Part shown: positions 48,609 through 60,665 of the stretch, piece after piece
Numbering within the stretch: position 1 is the first letter of the stretch
Layout of the letters: each line of letters begins with the position of its first letter
From: Pholiota molesta
Taxonomy: Eukaryota; Basidiomycota; Agaricomycetes; Agaricales; Strophariaceae
NCBI GenBank assembly: GCA_014925825.1
Contig: JACGCK010000013.1
Location: 558,001 to 622,000 of the forward strand
Direction of reading: 5' to 3'
DNA: 64,000 nt
Translations under genes and position numbers: made by a program
Notes under the pieces: model-generated
Database searches by the model: none
What the model was told of the DNA's origin: nothing
The model's input: the letters and a program-made list of their open reading frames with translations, nothing else

Positions 48609-49456
48609 ATGGAAAACCCCGTGAAAGAAATCAAGTCGGTGGTCTACCAGCTCACTGCCACCAATTCGCCAGATGTCCAGAAGGCCGCATTGGAGAGCTA
48701 CATGACGTCTGACGTCGCGTTTCGGCACCCGGTCTGCTCTGTCAATTCCGGGCCTAATTCGCGGGATACTGTGCTTGGAATCTATCAGTATGTGCACTTG
48801 AATTTCATCAGTATAGAACATGTTTTCATGCAGCTACCATTTTGTAGATGGTATCGCATTTTGTCGCCTAAGATTGACATTCAAGTGGAAAGTATAGGTT
48901 TGTGATATTTTCAGATTTCCATCCAACCCATTTGAATTGTAATCTATCGACAGTTTTCGACTCAGATCAGAATGTGATCTACTTGGAAGGTGTACAATGG
49001 TTCAAATTATTTATCTTGCCCTTTAAGCCTGCGCCTGCGCGGTGAGTTGCGACCATATCCCCGTCTCTGAGCGGCGAATCTAAAAATATTTTACTGAAGA
49101 CTTATCGTTCGACTGACTCTTCGCAAACAAGAAGGATTGTTCTATATATCAGAACAAGAAGATTTCTACCATACAGATGTATGTAGTCTCCCTGCTGAAT
49201 TGGAAGTCGATAACAAGGTGTCCACTATAATACATTACAGGATTTTGCTGCTCTTCTCTTACCTCCCATCGCACCCTTTATTCGACTTGCATTGGTTATT
49301 GCGGGCATCCTTTCTAGCATATTTGCAAGCCTAGCACAGCTATTCGGCTTGTGGGCTCCCAGCCCTGGCCATCGTGCACAAGAGGTCAATGGACACATTG
49401 AGCCGTCAGAAGCTGCTGGTGAAGCCGGGCTATATGGAAATGTGAAGGATGATTGA
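48609..49456 (+). CDS. SigF-like NTF2-like domain protein
   Basis: It starts at the ATG at 48609 (M-E-N-P-V-K-E-I) and ends at TGA 49454-49456, with five exons. The N-terminal NTF2-like domain shows L-T-A-T-N-S-P-D-V-Q-K-A-A-L-E-S-Y-M-T and F-R-H-P. It continues across introns with I-Y-Q-W-Y-R-I-L-S-P-K-I-D, F-D-S-D-Q-N-V-I-Y, F-I-L-P-F-K-P-A-P-A-R and Y-I-S-E-Q-E-D-F-Y. A C-terminal hydrophobic helix (I-A-P-F-I-R-L-A-L-V-I-A-G-I-L) suggests membrane association, as in fungal homologues. The last exon has a Glu-rich soluble tail. Function is unknown; the sigma-factor name reflects fold similarity only. The gene appears intact. Confidence 0.8.
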
Positions 49457-50224
49457 TGTACTTATTCCGCACCTTTCAATATTTATTATTGAGACGTTTC
49501 GACTTTCTTGCACACGGACATTTTACTGAGCGTTTTCACTATTTATTCTTGTGGGCTTGTTTTGTAACGGGTAGAATATGGATGGATATCGCCGATAGAA
49601 TTTATTTTGGACGTTGTGAGATATATGGTGTGTGAATGATACAGAGAAGATGTATCTGTTCAAAACGCAATGTTGAGCATTTCGCCACACGGCGCTAAAT
49701 ATTCAGCAGGAGCCGGACCGCCAGAAGTTTCGAATCCCGGGGCAGTAGGTCGCCTCATCAGAAGTTGGTCGTTAAAGGCGATTACTATTTTCGGGGATTT
49801 AGAATCGTAGCTTCTTAGGCATCATATTCAATCTAAAGATAATTTCTTGGGAAGAATCAGTAAGTATTCAGGCAGCTCACATGGACCCATGGTGCTTGAA
49901 CGAGAAATGTGTGTCATGGGTGAATGGCACATGCAATAACTTCTGTACTTAGGTGCGACCCTTCGCTCCACCACTATTGAATATCCATTGAGCAGTTCAG
50001 CTGGATTCAGGTATCTCCTTCACACATTTGACTTCGCAGTTGTGCATCTTTGACCAGAAAGCAGACAGGTAGATCGTCCTTCCTGGCAAGAAGACTCCCT
50101 GGCAGACCAGAACGCGCACGGTCCATGGGAGAAAGATAATTATTGCAACACGATGTGGATCCTAGAGAACTGATATAAAACACCCCATAAATTCATACCC
50201 ACTCCAAGCTTCCAACCATCGAAT
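49457..50224. other. intergenic region
   Basis: Promoter region of the fumarylacetoacetase-family gene. A GTTTCGAATCC string at 49726-49736 resembles a B-box, but no tRNA can be folded around it. Confidence 0.4.
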
Positions 50225-51400
50225 ATGCGCCTCCAATTATTTGGCTCTTTCATCTTCATCCTCCCTCTCTTGGTAGACGCTCAGCGTTTCGTGAGATTCA
50301 TCTCTACGGACAACAAAGAATATTACGGCGATGCCATATTGCCAACTACAACTGTCGATGCGGCCCAGAGCAAGGAAGCCCGAGTCATTACTGGCGACAT
50401 TTTAGGTGACTTCACTATCACCAATCAAGTCAAGGTTTGTTTTTCGTTGCGACTTGTCAGTTAGAGACCACTTTGATTGAACAATGCCCCCTTTTGGAAA
50501 ACGTAGCCTATTAAGAAGCTCTTGTCTCCTCTTCCGAATGAAAGAGTGAGGACAGTTCGATGCGTTGGTTTTAATTACGTCGCGCACAGTGAAGAGGTAG
50601 ATTCTTTCCAATGCTCTATCCGTAGCCATTGGTAAATTCACCGATGACACTCATCAGGCCGGCGTGAACATCCCGCAATGGCCCATCCTGTTCTACAAGC
50701 CCTGGACGGCGCTGAACACCCCAAGCGACCCAATACCAGTGACCGCGGGGTATCAAACCCAAGGCAACTTCACATCCGAGATGGACTACGAGACGGAATT
50801 GGTGGTTGTTATCAAGAAGCAGGCGTTCAATATCTCAGATGACGAAGCACTGGATCACGTTCTTGGATATACTGTCGGACATGATGTGTCCCACCGCGGG
50901 TGGCAGATCGGTGAGCTTTCACCCTGAGGCGAGGTCGCGAAATGGGGACTCATGATGTGGATAATGCAGATCGTGGCGGTCAACCACAACCTCAATATTC
51001 GATGGGCAAAGGCGCCGATGGATGGGCCCCGTGGGGTCCAGCTATCGTCTCGACCAACATCATCCAAGATCCACAGACGCTGAACCTATGGACGAAAGTC
51101 AATGGGGTCATGATGCAAAACGATACCACGGCCAATATGATATTCGCCGTGAAGCACTTGGTGTCATTCTTCTCGATGGGAACCACCTTGCTGCCTGGCG
51201 ACGTGATTTTTACTGGAACGTAAGTCTTTTTTTAAATATATCATAGTCGAGGTCTTGATCTAAGGTCGACAACAAAATAATACAGGCCGAGTGGTGTACA
51301 GCTTGGCAAGACTGATCCAATCTGGCTGAAGGACGGTGACGTTGTGGAAGTGGGCATGGAAAATGTAGGGACATGTACGAACACTATTAAATACATGTGA
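50225..51400 (+). CDS. fumarylacetoacetase-family (FAH) protein with signal peptide
   Basis: It starts at the ATG at 50225 and ends at TGA 51398-51400, with six exons. Residues 1-19 (M-R-L-Q-L-F-G-S-F-I-F-I-L-P-L-L-V-D-A) form a typical secretory signal. The rest follows the FAH/2-oxo-hydratase fold: I-L-G-D-F, V-R-C-V-G-F-N-Y-V-A-H-S-E-E, P-I-L-F-Y-K-P, D-Y-E-T-E-L-V-V-V-I (metal-binding Glu), G-Y-T-V-G-H-D-V-S-H-R-G-W-Q, G-P-A-I-V-S, N-L-W-T-K-V-N-G, P-G-D-V-I-F-T-G-T-P-S-G-V and G-D-V-V-E-V. Members hydrolyse or decarboxylate beta-diketo acids, using Mg/Mn. Most members are cytosolic or mitochondrial, so secretion is odd. The usual acidic-N/D block before the active-site Arg is altered (H-D-V-S-H-R). 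Confidence 0.85.
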
Positions 51401-51472
51401 GATGTGTTATAGGTTTTAGTCAACTTGGAATGCATTCGTACCATGAGGGTAATTAAAGGCAATGCGCACGAC

Positions 51473-52540
51473 CTATCGTACTTCGACTTTTCGTCCGGCC
51501 CAGTCTTCCTTAAGCCTGGCTTCAACGAGGTTGTTTGTCTCCTTAGCCTTAGTGACCGCGATTTCAACTAGTTGTAGGATGTCGTCTGTGCCGAGTGGAA
51601 CGCCCCCCAATTTTTGTAGAACGCAAATTTCTTTTTGGGCATTTAGTGCTATTGATACCAGCCCTGCGCTAAGGCGCTGTTCCAGATGTGAAGGATCGAG
51701 CACAGGTGGTGTCGCGGCATCAGGGAAAAATGCGAATGTGAAGCAAAAGGGGGTGTGATGGATTGCCAGAGGAACTGGGGCGCGTTCGGTGGGCAGATGC
51801 TAGACAAATCACAAGATTTTGAGTTGAAATTTGAGAGCAACGAGGGCGATACAGACCACTGTCACTTCATCTCCGATCACCTCTACATCTGGCCTTCGGA
51901 AATGCTTTAATGCAACGATTCCTGCTAGACATGCGCAATCGAGGAGATTGCCCGCGTCGGCCAGGAAGTGAAGCGTCAATCTGATATGCCAAACCTGCGT
52001 GGGTTAGATATAACATGAAAGAAATTCAAGAGATATCACATACTCTCTGCCCCGCGAGGATACAAAGCGATTCTTTGTCCAAAGCATCGCTTCGCCTTAA
52101 CACTTTGTCCAGCATCCGCGTAATAGTAACTTCCTCGTCTGAAGGTCTAATTCACAGTTCGACAAGGATCCAAACTGGTTTCAGGTGATCACATACCTAC
52201 CGGCCTGCTTCATAGTCGCTTGACGCCATGGGCGAGATCTCCGAGTGAATGGTAATTGAGCCTTCGAATGGTCGTTCAGGCTGAGGTTTGACCATGGTAG
52301 CCTCTACTTGGGCCAGCACGCTATGGATGGCGCGGATATGTAAGTGAAAAATGGCGTACAGAATCGCGTTCGACCTCACCGTGTTTTTCCAAGGGAGCAT
52401 TCTACCCAGCCGAGCTCAGGACCGAAAGTCAGAATTGGGGCACGCATTTCCAGTGGTAGGCGACCATCTAGTCGTTGGGATTCCTTGAGAGCAGAGAATA
52501 GAAATTCTCTTTCTGGTATTGAAGGCGATGGCGGCCTCAT
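51473..52540 (-). CDS. RRP45: RNA exosome complex component RRP45 (RNase PH-like)
   Basis: A minus-strand gene starting at 52540 (M-R-P-P-S-P-S-I-P-E-R-E) and stopping at 51473. The RNase PH core reads L-D-G-R, I-L-T-F-G-P-E-L-G-W-V-E-C-S, V-L-A-Q-V-E-A-T-M-V-K-P-Q-P-E-R-P, H-S-E-I-S-P-M-A-S, L-R-R-S-D-A-L-D-K-E-S-L-C-I-L-A-G and D-C-A-C-L-A-G-I-V-A-L-K-H-F-R-R-P-D-V. RRP45 is a catalytically inactive subunit of the six-member ring that threads RNA to the exosome nucleases in nucleus and cytoplasm. The length of about 300 residues is normal for fungi. Introns lie near 52325-52385, 52145-52197, 51990-52045 and 51800-51855. It is divergent from TRM112 with 126 bp between start codons. Confidence 0.92.
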
Positions 52541-52666
52541 CTTAATTTTTTGAAGATGGTGTGGGTGAGAGGAAGGAGAAAGAGCAGTTCGGGAGCAATT
52601 TTACGGACATGTCCCAATCCGATCTTGATCACGGCCTTGCCTCTTCCTTCACATCCACCATCCACC
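52541..52666. promoter_or_regulatory. bidirectional promoter between RRP45 and TRM112
   Basis: Only 126 bp separate the start codons of the two head-to-head genes, so both transcripts must initiate from this interval. Both products serve RNA and ribosome metabolism, which suggests co-regulation. No TATA box is visible. Confidence 0.6.
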
Positions 52667-53191
52667 ATGGTTCGCCTTATCACACATAATTTGCTGGCGT
52701 GCCATGCAAAGGACTGCAATACGAACAACTTTCCTCTAGCGTTCAAAGACGTTCAATTGGAGATCAGGGAGGCCGAATTCAACCCCGAATTTTTGAAAGG
52801 ATTTCTGCCTAAAATCGAATGGACGGCGCTCGTTAATACTGCTAGAGAGGTGGGTGAATACAAGGTCGAATCATCTTGAGATTCTGACGATAACACAGCT
52901 GGGAGATACATCATTGCCTCTAGAACAACCAGAGATGTTGGATGATGAGTTCCTGAAGAATCTCCATCACGTTCTTCTTGAGGTATTCCTATTACACACT
53001 CATTGATCACATCTGTAACTCTTTTGCCAGATCCATGTAGAAGAAGGATCCATGACATGTCCAAATTGCGGGCACATTTACCCTATTTCGAATGGAATTC
53101 CAAACATGGTACGCAACCTCGGACTATAGTATGGATGTAACCTTAATCTGGAACCTGTTCTCAGCTTTTGGCAGAGCATGAGATTGGCTAG
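52667..53191 (+). CDS. TRM112: multifunctional methyltransferase subunit TRM112
   Basis: It starts with M-V-R-L-I-T-H-N-L-L-A-C at 52667 and ends TAG 53189-53191, with introns of 50-60 nt. It encodes about 125 residues, as expected. Key parts are the first Cys-containing segment (C-x-x-x-x-C in L-A-C-H-A-K-D-C), the helical insert, and the C-terminal zinc part M-T-C-P-N-C-G-H-I-Y-P-I-S-N-G-I-P-N-M-L-L. TRM112 is the small activating partner of several methyltransferases (tRNA, rRNA and eRF1 modification). It stabilises them in cytoplasm and nucleus. The gene looks intact and is shared head-to-head with RRP45. Confidence 0.95.
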
Positions 53192-53446
53192 GATTCTTCA
53201 TCAAAGCAGCAGATTGAGTCGGTATATTCTATTGGCGACACATACTTGATGTTCACTCCTGGCCGACATATACTCTTGCCAGACATGTCTGGAAATGAAT
53301 ACTGAGGTAAATGGAGGATAAAACAAAGTACGTGTTCATTATCATATATTACAATTACAACCACTAACAGAAACTCGATAGATGCGGAGATCATGTTCCT
53401 AGATAATCAAAAATACAACGTTCACTTCCATGACCATTTCATTTTT

Positions 53447-55244
53447 TCAAGCCGGGGTTGCGATAGTCGTCTTCAAGCCGTTCAACGAAGGAGAGAAGAA
53501 GTATTCTCCGCCACGTGGTACGATGAAAGTAGGCATCGATACGATCTGTTGCTCATCAAGAGGGTCAAGTCCGGACATGATACGAGCACCTTGACCAATG
53601 AGAGGATCCAATCTGGCCAAATAATAAGTAAGTCTCATGTCGATGTTGCTAGAAAAAAAAATGATGAAAACACTCACCCAGGAATTTCAGGCTGTGTTTC
53701 GAAAGGTGGGAAGTTTGCAGTGTTCGCCCAAGCTTCAAACACATTGTCAGAACGTGGATCAGGTCTTCGAAATATTGACATACCTTGTTGGAGGAACTGG
53801 AAGCCTTGGCTGAGGCTGCTTTGATAGCAAGCGAAGAGAAGACCTCGCCCATGTGCCGTCTTCCCGCTGTGTTGTTCATCTGCCGTCAGCTCGGGTCCAA
53901 ATTGCACACCCCTGCGCATGATGCGATGTGGTGCGACCGGAATAGAGGGCCTATTGGGTGGCGCTTCGAGATCGTTCCGGGGGTTGGTCTTGCGAACATG
54001 GGCCCCGAAGGGGCATCGAAGCGCAGAGTTAATCTCTCCCGCGAAAAAGAAGTTGTTGTTCCTATATTCAAAGGTTCATTAAAATCCTGGAGGTTCAATA
54101 TTTGTGAACGACTAACTTCGTGGGGTCGGTAGCAAGAGCGGGGTCGTCCTTGAAGGGCGTTATATCAATGGGTGCACCGCTCTTCCAGCGCCCAACCATC
54201 CTTGCTCCAAGGAGCTCGCTTCCTTGCTCTGGTGTGAGCGGGTTGTTGTTGCCGTCCTTCTTGACAGGGTTCTTCGTTAAGAATTGGTTAAACTCTGGTA
54301 CCAGCTGGAAGAGGTAGCGGAAGGCGAGGAAACTGCCGTCGGTGGTCCACGGAACTCTCTGTGCTTGGCTTGGATCTCCGGTGTGTCCTGTAACCACCAC
54401 GCCAGGATCAACGGGCACCGGACCTGGGTTGATCACGGTATCGAATGTTTTGACGACTGGGTTAGAAATACCATCCAAGAACCCGAAACTGTTACGTCGA
54501 TTTCAGCACCCGCGTCTGTTGGGTTGTGATACAAAACTTACTGTTCATGAGCGGCCTCATCGCCAGGTCGCACATCTCCTCGAATGGTAGTGATTTCCTT
54601 GATGGATGATTGTGGAGTCCCAACTCCGAAGACAGCATCGACCTCAAGCTTCTTCTTCTCGATTGAAGCGTGGCTTTCGCCCGAGATGAGGATGAGGCCG
54701 TGGAGATCTTGGAGAAAATCTGCGTTCCAGTCAGGATTGTTGTCCAGCTTGACTGGGTCCCCGAGATTGGTGACGGCGTCTGCCCTCTGGCCAATCAAGA
54801 ATGGATCGGTGGCTCCACCAGTGGTGAGACTGCTGTCGTCGATTCCAAGCTATCGAAGGGTTAAATGTGAGCGGCATTGATCTCCTGCCTTTATTTCAAT
54901 CTTGCTGACCTTGACAAATCCTAGATGGGAAAAGGCGATGTTGACGCCCGTAAGCGGAACGAGGCCAGGAAGTTTCTTCTTCTTGTGGTCGTCGATAGCC
55001 TGGCGATCTTTAAGGACACCAGCCACTGTCTTGATCAGTGGGATCAACTTGTTGAGGTCCTTCCTGAACTTTGCGACATTGACAATGTCGAAGACAATAT
55101 AGAACTGGGTCTTCTTGGGAAGGCCACTCCTATGGATGATGGTCAGCGATGAACCTCATCGAATAACGACGACTCTTACAAAATATCACCCTGGATGTTG
55201 TTAAGATCGAGAGGAGGAGTTGGGGTAGGGGCTGGTGTAGACAT
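53447..55244 (-). CDS. DyP-type haem peroxidase
   Basis: A minus-strand gene from M-S-T-P-A-P-T-P-T-P-P at 55244 to the stop at 53447, with about eight introns. The N-terminus has D-L-N-N-I-Q-G-D-I-L, a DyP hallmark. The distal signature G-x-x-D-G is present (F-G-F-L-D-G-I-S-N-P, near 54485). Later blocks are L-G-A-R-M-V-G-R-W-K-S-G-A-P, R-S-H-H-I (haem-side His and Arg region), G-L-L-F-A-C-Y-Q-S, F-Q-F-L-Q-Q and P-R-G-G-E-Y-F-F-S-P near the end. DyP enzymes use H2O2 to oxidise dyes, phenols and possibly lignin-derived compounds. No signal peptide is seen, unlike many mushroom DyPs, so export would need another route. Length is about 500 residues, normal. No frame break seen. Confidence 0.92.
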
Positions 55245-58135
55245 GATCAATGTGTTAATGTCTCCAGCCTTTCCACTCTGCTTTTATACCTGCTATATTA
55301 CATGGCCTGTGTTGACGGAGGTCATAGGCTGCCGTCAGAATCGGTCAGACCCACCATTTTGCGTTGGAAACGGAAAATGGACGAGTATTGGGATTCTATT
55401 GTATTACTCCATCCGCCCACCCCGGACGCAGAAGAGGTTCTCGAGATACTGATAGACATCGAAGGCGAATTGAGAGCGAAGGCTATGAAATCAGAGCCGC
55501 CACTGTGGATCAGGCGAATGATACCGTAAAGCTTTTCCCTGCGGAATAAATGGAATTGCAATCGCTAGATGACTCTGTTATACCCGATAGCCACTCTTGC
55601 CTGCGTTGGTGTTTCTGTCAATACTAGTTGTCAGTTTTGATAAAGATAATATGGGCGTCAGGACCAGCAAGGTGCGAATGCTAAAAATGATACAGTAATG
55701 TAACCAATCCAGTGTAATGGCGTTACCAATATCAACTTCTTGAGTACTCCAGTGACTAGTTGACTAGTTAAGCTGTGGACATGGGGTAAAATATACGTCG
55801 AATGCTGGACATTGCTGTCTGTAGATGGCTACCAGAGATTCAGATAATGTTCAAGTTCTTTGACAAGGTAATAGGCTTCTGTCGCTGAGAAAAAATGTCT
55901 ATAATTATTGCACTTTGACCGCCCCGCAATGAACTTCATTAGCAAGTAGTCAATATCTAGAAGGACTTATAGTCCACTGGTATGCGCGCTCAAGACAATC
56001 ACTGACACTACGATCCATAACCTTATGGGCATGTGGTGTATGATGCCACCATCATTTGTCAATGACCAGAGTTCTCCGCACAAGAATGTGTCCATCTCTA
56101 TGCTAGAAATGATACAAAATTCTAAACTGGATATCTACTGGATGAACCCACGGTAATCTAGGTGTCTATTTTTGATGCGTCACCTACCGCCGCTCTTAAG
56201 TATGTATATGAATCTGATATGAAGCATCCTCATAGCTCTGAACGATGCACAGATATGACACATTCAACGTGATTGCATGTCAAAAAGGTCATATTCCAGC
56301 GCTTTATGATCCTACCAGTAAGGACAAAGCTATTGGAAGGTCCTGTCCGCACCTATCTGGCTAATTTGGATCTTCAGAAATTCAGGACCTCTCCGATCAT
56401 CCCCTCTTAGATATCTGCCATCTTACGACAGAGAATTCTAAAGGTGGTTGCGATAGCACTTTCTGAGCCTCCCCGCTGGCCATCTATGCCCACGTTGGTC
56501 AGGCGGCGGGTCTTAAGCCCAGAGCTGGATAGTAATTTCAGGACCTTGAACTAAGTACTGTCATATCAGCCAAGAATGTCAAGGAATGGCGACTTCTCGC
56601 CGTTCCAGACCGTTTGCTTTTTCTTACCTTGAGAACATAGTATGCCAAATTATCATGGAAACTTGAGCTACTGATTCATGCCTTAAAGACCGAGCAAAGT
56701 GGCCATCCTTGAGACGGCGACGATTTCTCAATCAGGATATTATGCCTGGTATGGGCGTTCTATTTTTAGCTCCCAACTCGTCGTCGATGTTTTCGCAATC
56801 CTCAATGGCTGGATCGAAAACATCAGCAAAGGCTGTTCGAAGCCTCATCGACAATGTCCCAGCTGTCACGCAGGCAGATATCTATAGGGCTTCGAATTTG
56901 GCGAGAATCAAAAGACATAACGTCCGTCGACCAGCGGTCACTTTTTTGGGAAAGGCGCCGGGTAAGGTAGTTGATTAGGATGGAAGTGGAGAACAATGGT
57001 TTAAGATGGGAAGTTGTTGGATTTACTGCTTATTTGCCTGTTTCAGGTAGAGCGCTGGATGGGGCGCTGAATTTACTAGCCCATTCGTCTTCACAAGCCT
57101 TGAGGACAAATTCACGATGAGCATTCCGATGGATGTTCCAGGATGTTGCTTCCGATGTAGTAGGTCTTCGCCACGTAGGTTTCTGTAATGTTTGACTTGG
57201 CTCTTCGCTCTAGAATATCTGGTAAGCATCAAGCGGATAGAATTATACGTACATGAAGCGCCTGCGTTCTTCGTTGGATGCGCGCAAATTAAAATTATCG
57301 AACTAAGCGATAGAGGTAGTCATCGTGGAATATGTGCCGGTGGAGAAGGGTAAGCCGATATTTTCTGCTTTCACTTGGACTCATTTTGACTTTGGTTTAC
57401 TGTCGCCGTCGATATTTCTTGGCCCATTCCAACGGAGTATACTTGACCATATTTTTGATAAAGGTTCCTAGTAGGTCATTATGAACAGGTTTTGGGGCTA
57501 AAAGTATATTGAGGAACCAAGACTCTGCACACCCCGGCCTGCACCTTAGCTTGAGCGCTTGAGCAATCAATAGCATTTGCTTTGCATTGACAGGTGTTGT
57601 AAAGTAAAAGCGCAGCTAGCATAGCGTAGACAAGCCTCCCATACACAACAAAAAGCAGTGTAAATTCATTATCGATCTTTTGAAGCGTCCTCCGCAGCGC
57701 TGGCACGTAGTTGGGTTAAATAAAGCATTGAAAGCACTCCCTTGTGGACGATCCATTTTTATTGGCATGACACAGCCAAGGTAGGCGCATAATGGGCGCA
57801 AGGTAGTCGTGCCAGCGGAAATTGGGCAAGGCCGAAGTGTTGCTGGGGTCGCCATCCGTCGCCCAGGAGAAATCCAGCGTGGCGACGAGAATTGCTACTG
57901 AAGGATGCTGCTTTCCAACGGAGTATGAAGGTGTTGCATGGACCAGGTGGAAAGGGCGTGGGGCACAGATGAGGCGCACGAAAGCCGAGCACAGCCTTCC
58001 CACACTACTATTCATTGTTTAGGAATGGCTGATGTCCATCACTTCCCTCATCTTCCCTCTCTCCACTAACACACGCCTCCGCCCCTCCCGCTCCCACTCG
58101 CTCAAATACGCCTTGTAACTGGCTTGCAGGCAGTA
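55245..58135. other. gene-poor intergenic region
   Basis: About 2.9 kb. Several ORFs of 60-99 codons (for example 56709-56978 plus and 57716-58015 minus) lack domains and consistent splicing. I see no transposon termini. The last ~130 bp serve as leader of the TVP38-like gene. Confidence 0.45.
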
Positions 58136-60144
58136 ATGCAGGGCCAGCAGTCTCATTTTGGGCCGGGACCCATGACAACAGGTGGCTACCCGCCGACACA
58201 GGCCAACCTATTATATCCTACCTACAGTGCAGCGCAATCAACATCGACCGTGGAGACGAAGGTCGCTGAAGACCCACGACAGGTGTCCAGGACACCAAGT
58301 CCGACGCCCAGCGAACAGAAAGAGCTCGATACCGGCGCGATAGATTGGAAGACGATATCGAAACCGAAGTTTTGGTTTAGGAGAGAATGGCTCTGTGCGT
58401 TTCTGCTTTCTGCTCTCCGTGGCCGACTCTTATGCTCTGGAATCCTTGTATAGGGTTCTATGTTATATTCTTCGTGATTCTTGTGCTCACTGCACTAATC
58501 ACTATATTCCATACGCAAATTGTACACTGGTTACAACCGTTCACAAATTGGGTGCACGGGTGCGTTATGTTGCTACTCCTTTTCTTTTCGTCTTTGACTG
58601 TCCATTCCTAGACTTAAGTTTGGTTGGCTCGTACCTATTGGTATCTTATTTGTCATTTCATTCCCGCCGGTAGGTCCCAGAGCACATCCGGTCACTCGAG
58701 TCCACACTCATCATCCTTTCTCTTCAGTTATTTGGGCATGAAATCGTGGCAGTTTTGTGTGGATTAGTGTGGGGATTATGGATTGGTTTTGGAATCGTCG
58801 CCGCTGGCACATTCTTGGGTGAACTTGGCAACTTCTAGTGCGTTTAGTAATCTTCGCCTACTTCGAATGCTGCTGACGTACAAGGACAGTGCGTTCAAAT
58901 ATTGCTGCAGATCTCGGGGAGTGAAGATGGAAAAGAATAAGATGTGGTACGCTTGTCTCGCCCGTGTCATACGAGACGGAGGATTCAAGGTTGCGCTCAT
59001 CGCTCGTCTGAGTGCGATCCCTGGCCACTGTGAGTATTTATTATCTGCCTTCCTGAATTCTTTGTTCATATTCTTCATAGTCACAACTGCGATATTCTCC
59101 ACGTGTGGTATGGGCGTTATTGTCTTCTCCATCGCGGCCATCCTTTCTCTGCCAAAGCAGTTTATCACTGTATATTTGGGTGTTATCCTGGAGTCCTCCA
59201 CAACACCAACAAGCAGCAAAAGTCGACTTATCAGCGATGCAGTCCTTGCTGTCACATTCCTCATTACTGTTCTCGCTGTTTGGTATTTGTATCGTAAGAT
59301 GAACCAGGCAAAGCCTTTGGTTATTTACGACCGGCGCAAAGCTCGGTAAGTTATCAGCATTATCCTGTCCATTCGATCTTCGGCGATTTGTCTTACCGGT
59401 ACTTACAGGCAAGCAAAACTATTAAGAGGAGTCTCGCCATACCAGAATCCGGGATCCGCTGCTAGCGGAGATGTGTTCAACCCAACCGGCTCCGATTCTG
59501 CTATCCCGTTGACGAGCAATATGAAAGGGCAACACCAACGGTGGGATGCACAAGGGAGAGCAAAGGGATACGTACTCAACGATCCTTCCCTCAACGTCTT
59601 CGCACCAAAACCACGCGCGAATGGAGCTCCTTTCATACCCCTCAGTACCCCAAGAGACGTCGAAGAAGGCGGAGTATATGACGTGCATGGACGCAACGAC
59701 AGCACATATTCTGTTGGTTGGGAACCCACTACTCAACACGCGGCCCACAACACCCACTCAACCACGCAATCACCGCATCCTCAACGCGGGAACTTCCCGC
59801 CGGAGATGGGTCAAACGCCCACGCAGGCGACCTTTGTAAACAATAGCAGCGGTAGCGACTGGCGGCCAGGACACTCTGCACCGAATGCAGTACCGCGGCA
59901 GTCGTTCGAAGAGGACTCGGATGAGGCTTATGGAGGATACGAAGCTGTTACGCCGCTCGTGGCTGGCCATAAAGGTGGCCATTATCAGGAATCGACGGGG
60001 ACGACGTTCGCTACTGCATACAGCAGCTCACCTGAAGCGCACCATCAGGATCTGCCGAACCCGCATCACCAACCTGGTCTGCCGCCGGGCGCATATCTTC
60101 CAGAACCGCCGGAATACTCGGTGAGGAAGAACGTTATCCGTTAA
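58136..60144 (+). CDS. TVP38/TMEM64-family (VTT domain) membrane protein
   Basis: It starts at the ATG at 58136 and ends at 60144. The N-terminal ~80 residues are soluble and S/T/P-rich. Then come membrane segments in several short exons: F-Y-V-I-F-F-V-I-L-V-L-T-A-L-I-T-I-F, the glycine-rich L-W-I-G-F-G-I-V-A-A-G-T-F-L-G-E-L-G-N-F, R-D-G-G-F-K-V-A-L-I-A-R-L-S-A-I-P-G-H and F-S-I-A-A-I-L-S-L-P-K-Q-F. The E-L-G-N-F and the A-R-x-S-x-I-P-G-H block are the VTT/DedA re-entrant loop signatures. Homologues are Golgi or ER membrane proteins with lipid scramblase-like activity. The C-terminal ~220 residues form a long polar tail with many Gln/His/Pro, a fungal extension. The gene is intact. Confidence 0.88.
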
Positions 60145-60665
60145 GGTGTCCGATCGTACTTTTTTTTTCATTTCAACACGGACTCCTTTAATTACGCCTG
60201 GATCGTAAATTATTTTTGTCGATGACTTTCAAGACTATCATCACCACCCACCACCCCATGACTTTCTCTCTCTTTTTTCTTACAGACTGTCGTTACTACT
60301 ACAATAACCACATCGATTGGCATCTTCGTTACCAATTTACTACGTAGAATACCCCGATACATCGACACCATGTAAATAGCTACCTGTAATAAGTACCTCG
60401 GAGATACCCATCAGTAATGTGTACTTTCCAATTGGATGTACTTATGGTGTAATACATTGGGTCTATGTACGAGCGTCGGGCGTCGGGATATGAGAGGCAA
60501 TCGTAATCATCATGACCGTAATGCTGGAGCGTACCAAGAAGCGGCTATCGCCGACTGGGGCCGCATCAGCGCTGCCTTGACTGGCTATCACTCCCATCAT
60601 CATCCTTACGCCACTCCTCTTCTTCTGCAAAAGTTTATCCCTTTTATCCCCTTTTTCGCCTCTCA
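60145..60665. other. intergenic region
   Basis: Terminator and promoter DNA between two plus-strand genes; pyrimidine-rich tracts near 60270-60290 and 60610-60660. No gene supported. Confidence 0.4.

Noticed and set aside
49700..49760. tRNA-like B-box GTTTCGAATCC
   Set aside because: The T-stem does not pair and no A-box or acceptor stem is found.
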